In this document: positions 35,910 to 43,281 of the stretch, piece by piece | Layout of the letters: every line of letters starts with the position of its first letter | Numbering within the stretch: the first letter of the stretch is position 1 | Origin: CAZMXS01 sp964570325 | GTDB lineage: Bacteria; Verrucomicrobiota; Kiritimatiellia; CAIQIC01; CAZMXS01 | DNA: 64,000 nt | Assembly (NCBI GenBank): GCA_964570325.1 | Contig: CAZMXS010000003.1 | Coordinates: forward strand, 65,588 to 129,587 | Direction of reading: 5' to 3' | Program-made: the position numbers and the translations under genes | Notes under the pieces: generated by a model | The model's database searches: none | Told to the model about the DNA's origin: nothing | What the model saw: the letters and a program-made list of their open reading frames with translations, nothing else

Positions 35910-35959
35910 TGCTTATATCTCGCAAAACGACTGTGAATAATCAACCCACAATACCTGTG

Positions 35960-35981
35960 GCGCGGGGTTCTCGTCCCGCGC
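35960..35981 (+). repeat. GC-rich hairpin upstream of bioD
   Basis: GCGCGGG (35960-35966) pairs with CCCGCGC (35975-35981), with loop GTTCTCGT. It lies in the divergent gap between the CDF gene and bioD, about 70 bases before the bioD start. It could be a regulatory hairpin or a member of a scattered intergenic repeat family. Confidence 0.5.
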
Positions 35982-36052
35982 GGGACTGGGTGAACCTCGC
36001 CATCAACCGCGGCTGGACTAATCCCACCGTTTCCTCCAGAATGGCGGCCCGG

Positions 36053-36820
36053 ATGCAAAGCTGCTTCATAACCGGCACGGACACCGGCGTCGGCAAGACC
36101 TATGTGACCGCGGCGTTGATTACACTGGCCGCCCGCCGCCATATTGACGCCGTACCGATGAAGCCGGTTCAAACCGGCTGTCGGCGCCGCGGCCAACACC
36201 TCTTCGCGCCCGATCTGCAATTCGCCCTGCGCGGGTTAAAACGTCCGCTTGCGCCGCTCGAAAAGGCCGTGCTATGTCCCTATCGCTTCCATCCCGCCTG
36301 TTCGCCGCACCGCGCGGCGCGGCTGGCGGGTGTGACGATCCGGCTTGGTACTATCGCGCAAATCGTGGATACCCTATTGCGCCTGCATTCAACTCTGATC
36401 ATCGAAGGCGCCGGCGGCGTGCTCGCGCCGCTCGGCCCGGACCGCACGATGCTGGACCTGATGCGCGTGCTGGGAATGCCGGTGGTGCTCGTGGCCCGGG
36501 CCGGGCTGGGTACGCTGAATCACACACTGTTGAGCCTGAATGAACTGCGCCGCGCGCGCCTGACCGTGCGCGCCATTGTCATCAACCAAGGCCGCGGGCC
36601 ATGGGGCGCGCTGGAGCGGGACAACGCCCAAACGCTTGCCGCCTGGAGCGGCTTGACGGTTCTGCGCCTGCCGCGCCTGCCGGGGCGCGACCCGCAACGC
36701 TGGCCGCTTCGCCCGTTGGCCGCGCTCGCGAAGTTGCTTAAGTCGGATCTTGCGCGCGGCGGCGGGCGTGCGCCGCGGCGGCGTCCAGATACGTCTGCAC
36801 TTCGGAATCGCGCGGAATAA
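36053..36820 (+). CDS. bioD: Dethiobiotin synthetase
   Basis: 255 residues from the ATG at 36053, which puts the P-loop GTDTGVGKT at residues 7-15, as usual for BioD; 36041 is also possible and 35933 is unlikely. It closes the ureido ring of DAPA with CO2 and ATP. KPVQTG, EGAGGVLAPL and VVLVARAGLGTLNHTLL are the expected segments. The last 80 bases overlap the 3' end of the convergent HD-hydrolase gene. The C-terminus is Arg-rich beyond the usual end. It is separate from both the bioF-C unit and bioA. Confidence 0.94.
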   Translation: MQSCFITGTDTGVGKTYVTAALITLAARRHIDAVPMKPVQTGCRRRGQHLFAPDLQFALRGLKRPLAPLEKAVLCPYRFHPACSPHRAARLAGVTIRLGTIAQIVDTLLRLHSTLIIEGAGGVLAPLGPDRTMLDLMRVLGMPVVLVARAGLGTLNHTLLSLNELRRARLTVRAIVINQGRGPWGALERDNAQTLAAWSGLTVLRLPRLPGRDPQRWPLRPLAALAKLLKSDLARGGGRAPRRRPDTSALRNRAE

Positions 36821-37529
36821 AACGCGCCGCCCGCTCCAACAATTCCTCGCGTAACACCCGCCGGAAGGTCGGGGCGTAGTTCATGTCATACACCCACGAC
36901 ACTTGAATCAGGCAGAAGTCCGCCAGGCTGCGCATGTACTGGTACGACGTTCGATTATCCGCGCGCAGACGCGCGAATAATTCCGGCGTGACCGGGCCAT
37001 CGAAGTCAATGTCCAGCACCAGTTCAGGGTTGTGCCGCAACGTGCCGGTCACCAGGTGATGCTGGACCACTTCATAGATATCCAGTTTGTCGGCGTCGCG
37101 CACCAGCGCGGCCTGCCGGCGGGTGCGCGCCGGCAGGTTATCCGGCAGCGCGGCCCGGTTGTGATGGTAAACAGCCGCCAGCACACAATCACGCGTATCT
37201 CCGTCGAGCGCCGCCAACACATTCATTTCCACGGCCAGGTCACGGCCGCGTTCCGCGTGATTGAACGAGCGCGCGTCCGAAAGCGTCTTGTGCTTTTCCA
37301 TCTGCTCAAACCGTCCGCAGTCATGCAGCAACGCGCAGGCTTCGGCGACGTTGATCTCGCCGGCCGGCCAGCGCAACTCGCCCGCGATCGCGATGGCATT
37401 GCGCGCCACGCGCAGGGTGTGGTCACGCTTGAGCGCGTGCAAGTGGCGGTGCCGCGCTCCGCCCTCGCAGAAACGCGCCGCGTATCCGGTGTACCACGCG
37501 CGGATGGATTGGATTTGCTCTTCATTCAT
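36738..37529 (-). CDS. HD-domain metal-dependent phosphohydrolase
   Basis: 263 residues from the ATG at 37529 (MNEEQIQSIR); upstream codons in the same frame are low-complexity Gly/Ala. HD motif residues are HALKRDHTLRVARN (first His), LLHDCGRFEQ (the HD pair), HAERGRDLA, VYHHNRAALPDN and the final Asp in VRDADKLDIYE. This is the pattern of an active phosphohydrolase. The substrate is unknown: nucleotides, ppGpp-like molecules or nucleotide second messengers are possible. It overlaps the end of bioD on the opposite strand, and its promoter region faces bioA. Confidence 0.88.
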   Translation of the reverse strand: MNEEQIQSIRAWYTGYAARFCEGGARHRHLHALKRDHTLRVARNAIAIAGELRWPAGEINVAEACALLHDCGRFEQMEKHKTLSDARSFNHAERGRDLAVEMNVLAALDGDTRDCVLAAVYHHNRAALPDNLPARTRRQAALVRDADKLDIYEVVQHHLVTGTLRHNPELVLDIDFDGPVTPELFARLRADNRTSYQYMRSLADFCLIQVSWVYDMNYAPTFRRVLREELLERAARFIPRDSEVQTYLDAAAAHARRRAQDPT

Positions 37530-37786
37530 GACACAAACGGGGCGGGATAATGGCGCTTCGCCGGCGGCCGCGCAAGATTTTCCAAGCCATTTGCATTCAG
37601 CCGGCGCAGCCCCCCCCCCCCGGCCGCACAACCCCCCACCCCGGGAAAAAACCACGACCGGCCGGCTTCCCTGAAATCGAACGCTTATTTACACGATCTG
37701 GCCAACGAGCGTCAGATCGGTTGCGCTCAATCTGGACGGCGCGCGGAGGCCGGGCCATTCGGAGGGACCGGGTTGGGGGCGCGCGG

Positions 37787-37804
37787 TTTCCAATGATTGG
37801 AAAA
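37787..37804. promoter_or_regulatory. Palindrome TTTCCAATGATTGGAAAA, copy 1 upstream of bioA
   Basis: A core of TTCCAA-TGA-TTGGAA: perfect dyad arms of six bases around a three-base centre. It is centred near 37795, 32 bases from copy 2, about three helical turns. Paired sites on one DNA face suggest a dimeric repressor or activator. Confidence 0.65.
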
Positions 37805-37817
37805 AAAGTATCGCGTA

Positions 37818-37836
37818 TTTTCCAATCATTGGAAAA
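37818..37836. promoter_or_regulatory. Palindrome TTTTCCAATCATTGGAAAA, copy 2 upstream of bioA
   Basis: A perfect 19-base dyad around a single C, with the same TTCCAA-N3-TTGGAA core. It ends 10 bases before the bioA ATG, so a protein bound here would block ribosome access or transcription elongation at the start of bioA. Confidence 0.7.
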
Positions 37837-37846
37837 AATCGCCCGC

Positions 37847-39106
37847 ATGAACCGCTATGATCCAGCCGATCGCGATTACGTCTGGCATCCCTATACCCGT
37901 TTTTCCGCGCTGGCGACTGATCCACCGCCGGTGATCGTGCGCGGGGAAGGCGTCCACCTGTTCGACGACCAAGGGCACCGCTACTTTGACGCGATCTCGT
38001 CATGGTGGGCCTGCGCGCTGGGCCACGGCCGGCCGGAAATCGTCGCCGCCATCCAGCAGCAGGCCGCGGTCTTGCAGCACAGCATCCTGGGCAACCTGGC
38101 CCACCCAAACGCCGCCGCGCTCGCGCGGCGACTGGCGCGCTTGATGCCCACACCCGACCGGCGCGTGCTCTTCGCCGCCGACGGCTCCAGCTCGGTCGAG
38201 GCCGCGCTCAAGATCGCGCTGCAATACCGGCACGACCAGGGACAAGGCGCGCGCCACCGTTTTGCCGCGCTCGAGGACGCCTACCACGGCGATACGCTGG
38301 CCGCTGTCGGCGTCGGCTACCTCCCCCATTTTCACAAGCCGTTCGAATCGCTCCTGACCCCCGCCCTGCGGCTTGCGCCATTCCGTCCATTTGCCGAAAC
38401 AGCGCGCGTATTGGAGGACAACGCCCGATCGCTCGCGGCCGTGATCGTCGAGCCGTTGTGCCAGTGCGCGGCCGGCATGCGGATCTATCCGGCGGATTAC
38501 CTGAAGGCGCTGGCCGCCAAATGCGTCGAGTTGGACATCCTGCTGATTGTGGACGAGATCGCCACCGGGTTCGGGCGCACGGGTACGATATTCGCCTTCG
38601 AGCAGGCGGGCATTGATCCGGACCTGGTATGTGTCGGGAAGGCGCTGTCCGCCGGCTACCTGCCGATCAGCGCCGTAATCGTGAAAGACCGGATCTACGC
38701 ACAATTCAGCGACGAACCAACGGACCACACCTTTTATCATGGGCACACCTTCTGCGGAAACCCACTGGCGGCGGCCGCCGCGCTGGCCGCTCTGGACATC
38801 TATGATCGGGACGACATCCCGGCGCGCGCCCGCCGCTTGGGCCAGTTGATGATGACCCGCCTGCAGCCGCTGCGGGATGATCCGCGCGTAAAGGAAGTCC
38901 GCGGGATTGGCGCAATCGCCGCAGTGGAATTAAAGACCGCCACCCCGCGCACCCCCCAACAGGTTCGGCGCGCGTTCCTGGAAAAAGGCCTGCTGGCCCG
39001 CCCGCTGGGCTCCGTGCTGTATCTGATGCCGCCGCTGGTGACGCCAGACGATGTGGCGCTGGCGGCCTGCGACGCGCTGGCGGCGGTGGTGCGGGAAAGC
39101 GCTTGA
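37847..39106 (+). CDS. bioA: Adenosylmethionine-8-amino-7-oxononanoate aminotransferase
   Basis: 419 residues from the ATG at 37847. A PLP class-III aminotransferase that converts KAPA to DAPA. YVWHPYTRFS, ISSWWACALGHGRPEI, FAADGSSSVEAALKIA, AYHGDTLAAVGVG, IVDEIATGFGRTG and the PLP lysine in CVGKALSAGYLP are typical of BioA. Most BioA enzymes use SAM as amino donor, while BioK-type relatives use lysine; the sequence alone does not settle which applies here. It has its own regulatory region with two palindromes and is not coupled to bioD. Confidence 0.95.
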   Translation: MNRYDPADRDYVWHPYTRFSALATDPPPVIVRGEGVHLFDDQGHRYFDAISSWWACALGHGRPEIVAAIQQQAAVLQHSILGNLAHPNAAALARRLARLMPTPDRRVLFAADGSSSVEAALKIALQYRHDQGQGARHRFAALEDAYHGDTLAAVGVGYLPHFHKPFESLLTPALRLAPFRPFAETARVLEDNARSLAAVIVEPLCQCAAGMRIYPADYLKALAAKCVELDILLIVDEIATGFGRTGTIFAFEQAGIDPDLVCVGKALSAGYLPISAVIVKDRIYAQFSDEPTDHTFYHGHTFCGNPLAAAAALAALDIYDRDDIPARARRLGQLMMTRLQPLRDDPRVKEVRGIGAIAAVELKTATPRTPQQVRRAFLEKGLLARPLGSVLYLMPPLVTPDDVALAACDALAAVVRESA

Positions 39107-39348
39107 CGCGCCGGTCGGATGCAGGGTTGGCTCTCCGCAACCGCAAGCAGCCGCCGCCAAGGAATTGATTTTGTCCTGCGCGCAAAGTGGGACGGCCATT
39201 CGCGCCAATCCGAGTCGGACCGGAATGGCCGACCTGATTCGCGGTTGGGCTCACGCGCCAAACGATCCCGCGTAACAAATGCTTGGGGCGCAAAAACGGA
39301 CAGAGGATCACCGCTGGCTAATGCCTTGGGGGCGCGACTGGCCCAGGA
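39107..39348. other. Intergenic gap between bioA and a glycosyltransferase gene
   Basis: 242 bases between convergent genes. I see no gene, no T-tailed hairpin and no repeat of note. Confidence 0.5.
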
Positions 39349-40128
39349 TTAACTCGTCGTTTCCTTCAGCCGAATCTTGCGGCCAAGGGTTCGCTCATAA
39401 AGCCGGACGATCCAGCGGAAGGGCGAATAGAGCAGGCGCAGACGGCAGATAGCCAGGAACATCTCGAGTGAGTTACGCACGAACTTGATCTTGGAACCGG
39501 CCGCATCATCCCGCCAAGTCGTGGGCCATTCAATAATCCGACAACCCTGGCGTTGGAGATGAAACAGCAGGTCCACGTCAAAAGCCCAGCGCGTCAGGCC
39601 CAAGTGCGGGGCGACCGCGCGCACGACCGCGGCGCGCATCAGCTTGGCGCCGCATTGGGTGTCCCAGATGCGCAAGCCGAACATGACGCGAACCAGCGTG
39701 TTGAAAATGCGCGAGGCGATCCGCCGCTTGAGCGGCTGGCGCGGCGAGACCTGCGAATCTTTCAGCCAGCGCGAAGCGATAATCACGTCGGCCGCACCCA
39801 GGTGATCCACCAGATCCTGGAACGCCTCAGGCGCCGTGGAACAGTCGGCGTCAACAAAGCCGATCAGGTCGCCGCGGGCGCGCTGGAAGCCGAGCATGAT
39901 CGCGCCGCCCTTGCCGATGGGCTGCGGCTCCACCACCGCGAGCACCTGGGGACAGCGGCGGGCGTAATCCTCCGTGATCGCGGCGGTACGGTCCAGCGAA
40001 CCGTTCACCACCACAACCAACTCCACCTCCGCCCCATAGCGCGGCACAAAAAAGCCGGTGTACGCCTCCAGCATGCGGCTGATGCGGCCTTCCTCGTTAT
40101 AGGCGGGGATAATGATGGACAGCTTCAT
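39349..40128 (-). CDS. Family 2 glycosyltransferase (dolichol/polyprenyl-phosphate sugar synthase-like)
   Basis: 259 residues. GT-A fold: LSIIIPAYNEEGRI at the start, VVVNGSLDRTA, GKGGAIMLGFQRARGDLIGFVDADCST with the DAD metal site, and CGAKLMRA. No membrane helices are obvious, though residues 220-245 are moderately hydrophobic. It resembles enzymes that load a sugar onto polyprenyl phosphate. It is translated after the membrane glycosyltransferase gene with a 4-base overlap, which supports a donor-acceptor pair. Confidence 0.92.
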   Translation of the reverse strand: MKLSIIIPAYNEEGRISRMLEAYTGFFVPRYGAEVELVVVVNGSLDRTAAITEDYARRCPQVLAVVEPQPIGKGGAIMLGFQRARGDLIGFVDADCSTAPEAFQDLVDHLGAADVIIASRWLKDSQVSPRQPLKRRIASRIFNTLVRVMFGLRIWDTQCGAKLMRAAVVRAVAPHLGLTRWAFDVDLLFHLQRQGCRIIEWPTTWRDDAAGSKIKFVRNSLEMFLAICRLRLLYSPFRWIVRLYERTLGRKIRLKETTS

Positions 40129-41759
40129 GGCGGGGCAGCGTCATCCCGGCGGCGCAGGATTTGCAGCGGGGTGTGCGCCTGTCCAAAGGCGGGAATTTCC
40201 AGTAATTCGGCGTAATGCGCGTGCAACGCCGCCTGGATTTCCTCCCGTTCCGCCGGCGTCAGCGGCATGATCTCGGGCGAGCGGATGGCCAGGCTGTAGC
40301 CGCTGAGGGCCGCGTAGGGCGCTTCGGCCGCTTGCAGCAGTTCGAGCAACATCTCATGATTCAGCACATGCAGTTTTTCGGCGCGCGCGCGTGGGAAATC
40401 CGGGTAATAGCTGAACGGGCCCATCTCCAGTCCCGCCGGCACGCGCAGGCCGGATTCCACGGCCAGATAAGTGTCCTGCGTCAGCAGCGTGGCGTTCAGC
40501 GGACTGACCTTGGACAACCACACCCCCACCTGCTGGAGGCGTTCAAGAGCGGGTTGTTCCTTGATTAGCCACCAGATCCGGTCGCGGCCGCGGATCATCC
40601 AATCCTGATTGATCGGCGAAGAAAACGCGGCGGCGATCGAAGCCAGCAGCACCGTCACCAGCAACCAGACGCGGCGCGGGTTTTCGCGGGCCGGACAACC
40701 GGGCGCGGGCTCGCCGCCGGTCGCGCCGAAGAGCGGCAGGCCAAGCAGCGCGGACGCGAGCGCGGCGCAGAAGATCGGGTACACCAAAACCTGGTAATCC
40801 TCGTAGGGAAACGGCGCGGTGAAATGGACCAGGGTCAACGCCAGCACGACGGCCCAGATCATGCCGCCAAAGCCGCGGGGGGTGGCCGAAACCATACCGG
40901 GCTCCGGCGTGGCGCCCGGCAAGCGAAATATCCGGGCCAGCAACAGCGCCGCGAGAATCACCAGCGGCAGGAAATACGCCTGGACCATGCGCGAGAGAAA
41001 GCCGGCCTTGTAAACCAGGGCATTCAGCAACCCGCCGGCGGAGCGCAAGGTATGATACTCGAACATCCCGAACATGAAACCCTCGGGGGCAACCCGATAG
41101 AACGGCCAACTAAGCAGCGCGAGCGTGGCGGCGCCGCCGATACCGAATGCCAGCCAGGACCAGCGCCCGCAAGCCCGGTTGAACAACAGCAGATACAGCC
41201 CCGCCACCGGCAAGGCAACGCCGGCGGAAAGCCGTGTCCCGGCCGCCAGCGCCAGGAAGATTCCCCCGAGCAACGCCGCGCCCCACCGCCCGCGCCCGGA
41301 GGTGAAACTTAACGCCAACAGACCGGCCACCAACCACGCCGCGCACAACGCATAGGTTTTCACCACGGTGGTGTAATAACTCTGGTAAACATTCCCGGCG
41401 ATCAACACGAAAGCCAGCAGCGCGGCGGCACAGGGACCGCTGCCCGATGCGCAGCGCCGGGCCAGCGCGGCGGCGCCCAGCGCGCCCAGCAGGCCCAGCA
41501 GGACCGTGAAACGCCGGCCGCCAGCCAGTCCGTTGCGTTCCACCCACCCATAGGCCCACGCGTACACGTAAGGCATGACCGGTCCCTGCGTAAAAGCGAA
41601 GTCGCGGTATGGCACGCGGCCTTCCGCCACCTGGCGCGCGGCGTAAAGATACCAGCCCTCGTCCTGATTCAGGTCGCCGAGGTATAAATTCGCCCCGGCC
41701 AACACCAGGTAAAGAATCAATGCCAGCAAAAAAAACGACGTGCGCCAGAAGATCTTCAT
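40125..41759 (-). CDS. Membrane glycosyltransferase of the PMT/ArnT (GT39/GT83) superfamily
   Basis: 544 residues with about 11 membrane helices. The first loop after helix 1 carries the catalytic-type acidic pair in LNQDEGWYLYAARQVAEGRVPYRDF, as in GT-C enzymes that use polyprenyl-phosphate sugars. A C-terminal soluble stretch of about 150 residues follows the helices. It overlaps the GT2 gene downstream by 4 bases and ends the M20 peptidase gene upstream by a 4-base overlap, so all three are in one unit. Acceptor (lipid, protein or glycan) unknown. Confidence 0.9.
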   Translation of the reverse strand: MKIFWRTSFFLLALILYLVLAGANLYLGDLNQDEGWYLYAARQVAEGRVPYRDFAFTQGPVMPYVYAWAYGWVERNGLAGGRRFTVLLGLLGALGAAALARRCASGSGPCAAALLAFVLIAGNVYQSYYTTVVKTYALCAAWLVAGLLALSFTSGRGRWGAALLGGIFLALAAGTRLSAGVALPVAGLYLLLFNRACGRWSWLAFGIGGAATLALLSWPFYRVAPEGFMFGMFEYHTLRSAGGLLNALVYKAGFLSRMVQAYFLPLVILAALLLARIFRLPGATPEPGMVSATPRGFGGMIWAVVLALTLVHFTAPFPYEDYQVLVYPIFCAALASALLGLPLFGATGGEPAPGCPARENPRRVWLLVTVLLASIAAAFSSPINQDWMIRGRDRIWWLIKEQPALERLQQVGVWLSKVSPLNATLLTQDTYLAVESGLRVPAGLEMGPFSYYPDFPRARAEKLHVLNHEMLLELLQAAEAPYAALSGYSLAIRSPEIMPLTPAEREEIQAALHAHYAELLEIPAFGQAHTPLQILRRRDDAAPP

Positions 41760-42943
41760 CCCGCCCTTTCGTCCAATTCCAACTCTTCCGCCAGCAGGCG
41801 GAAAAACTGGCGCAATATATCACAACCGGCCTGCAGGCTGTCCAATTCGATATACTCGTCGGCCGTGTGAGCCTGACGAATACTGCCCGGCCCGAAGACC
41901 GCCACGTCCGGACAAACCTGCGAGAAAGGACCGGCATCGCTGTACCAGGCCGCGCCATCGGTCAGCGCCGGCCGGCCGGCGCGCCGACACCCGGCCCGCA
42001 GCCGTGCCACCAGGGCCGAACCGGCGTCCGTGTAAAAGGGTGGGCCGTTCTTCATCAATTCAATGCGGTAACCGCGAATCCGGTCAGCTTGTTGAAGGGC
42101 AGCAAGCCCGTGGCGCAGGCGGGCCAGGAAGTGTTCATGTTCCCGGCCGGGCAGCATCCGACAATCCACTTCGATGCGGCAACTGTCCGGCACAATGTTG
42201 ACGGCCGTTCCACCCCGGATCAGTCCGATATTCAGCGAAGGTTCGCCAAGCAGTTCATGAACCAACGCCTGGCGTTCCAATTCCATCTCGCGCTGCAACA
42301 GGGCGATGACCTCCATCATCCCGACGATCGCGTTGAGGCCGAGGTGCGGATTGGAACCGTGCGCGGCGGTGCCGAACACCTCGATGATCAACCACAGCGC
42401 ACCCTTATGCGCATGCACAATCCGCAGTTCCGTGGGTTCCAGGATGATGGCTTCGTCGGCGCGCAGGCCGGTTTCCACCAACCGGAGCGCGCCGTGGTTG
42501 CCTTTCTCCTCACCCATCGCGCCGACGTAAAGAATGCGACAGCCGGCGGCCGCCAAACGCGCGAGCAGCTCCGGCTCCAAGGCATGCAACGCGGCGGCCA
42601 TTGGCCCCTTGGTGTCGCAGGCGCCGCGGCCGTAAAGGCGGCCATTCTCGATCCGCGCCGCGAAAGTCGGGCCGGTCATGCCCTGCACGCCGACCGTGTC
42701 CAAGTGCGATTCCAGCATGATCGTCCGGCGCGGCCGCTCCGGTCCCAGCACGCCCACCACATTGGGGCGGCCGGAATCACGGGCATCCCATTGAATGGTA
42801 AAACCGCGCTCTTCCAATAGTGCAGCCAGGCAAACTGCCATGCGCTCTTCGCCGGCGATATCGGTGTCATCTGTGTGCTCGGGATTTACGCTGGGCACGG
42901 CGATCAAGCGGCATAGCAATTCGATCAATTGATTCTCGGCCAT
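41756..42943 (-). CDS. M20 family peptidase/deacylase (ArgE/DapE-like)
   Basis: 395 residues from the ATG at 42943 (MAENQLIELL); a longer frame to 43234 runs through the promoter palindrome. Zinc ligands are visible: ESHLDTVGV (H, D), GACDTKG (D), MGEEKGNHG (E, E) and AHTADEYIE (the C-terminal H). A dimerisation lid lies in the middle. It could be acetylornithine deacetylase, succinyl-DAP desuccinylase or a carboxypeptidase; the sequence does not decide which. A palindrome TTCCAAGCGTTGGAA lies 49 bases upstream. The last 4 bases overlap the PMT-type gene. Confidence 0.9.
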   Translation of the reverse strand: MAENQLIELLCRLIAVPSVNPEHTDDTDIAGEERMAVCLAALLEERGFTIQWDARDSGRPNVVGVLGPERPRRTIMLESHLDTVGVQGMTGPTFAARIENGRLYGRGACDTKGPMAAALHALEPELLARLAAAGCRILYVGAMGEEKGNHGALRLVETGLRADEAIILEPTELRIVHAHKGALWLIIEVFGTAAHGSNPHLGLNAIVGMMEVIALLQREMELERQALVHELLGEPSLNIGLIRGGTAVNIVPDSCRIEVDCRMLPGREHEHFLARLRHGLAALQQADRIRGYRIELMKNGPPFYTDAGSALVARLRAGCRRAGRPALTDGAAWYSDAGPFSQVCPDVAVFGPGSIRQAHTADEYIELDSLQAGCDILRQFFRLLAEELELDERAG

Positions 42944-42991
42944 AGATTTCTGCTCCGAAGAAGCGGGACCATAGCAAAATGAACGGCGGAG

Positions 42992-43006
42992 TTCCAAGCG
43001 TTGGAA
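42992..43006. promoter_or_regulatory. Palindrome TTCCAAGCGTTGGAA, third copy of the motif
   Basis: The same arms as the bioA palindromes, with a different three-base centre (GCG). It is located 49 bases upstream of the M20 peptidase ATG, a plausible operator position. Confidence 0.65.
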
Positions 43007-43066
43007 TTCACGCGGGCCAACTTGGCGTGGGGAAGACGACTCCCGGAAACCGTTGGATTCTGATAA

Positions 43067-43083
43067 GCGGGCAAGACGCCCGT
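43067..43083. repeat. GCGGGC-AAGAC-GCCCGT hairpin
   Basis: A 6-bp stem with one G-T closure. The form GCGGGCAAGA(T/C)GCCCG resembles short scattered intergenic hairpins that I associate with PVC-group genomes. Only one copy is seen here. Confidence 0.45.
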
Positions 43084-43281
43084 GTCTCATAATAGCTTCA
43101 TGAAGACCATGCACGAAATTGTTAATAAGTCTGCGAAAAAACCTACATATAGTAGTTGCATTGAAAACAGCCCCATGATATGGATTGGCCCCTGTTAATA
43201 AGATGTTTACAACAATTTCGGCTTCTGATTGCAAAAGTGAGAATTGGCCCGCATTTTTTCACGTAGGGAGGGTTTTTCATC

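Larger units (their letters stand above)
37530..37846. promoter_or_regulatory. Intergenic region upstream of bioA: C-tract and paired palindromes
   Basis: 317 bases between divergent genes. It holds a run of 12 C's (37610-37621) in a C-rich stretch and two copies of a palindrome near bioA (listed separately). I see no gene: the bioA frame stays open through it, but codons there are low-complexity and no family similarity appears before residue MNRYDPADRDYVW. Confidence 0.6.
42944..43281. other. 338-base divergent region between the M20 peptidase gene and smc
   Basis: Holds the palindrome at 42992-43006, a hairpin GCGGGC-AAGAC-GCCCGT at 43067-43083, and an AT-rich stretch (about 43110-43260) suited to the smc promoter. 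AGGGAGGG at 43266-43273 is the smc ribosome-binding site. I see no gene. Confidence 0.6.

Noticed and set aside
37550..37846. Extending bioA upstream to 37550 (518 residues)
   Set aside because: The added 99 residues are Pro/Arg low-complexity, include the C-tract and both palindromes, and precede the conserved BioA start MNRYDPADRDYVW.
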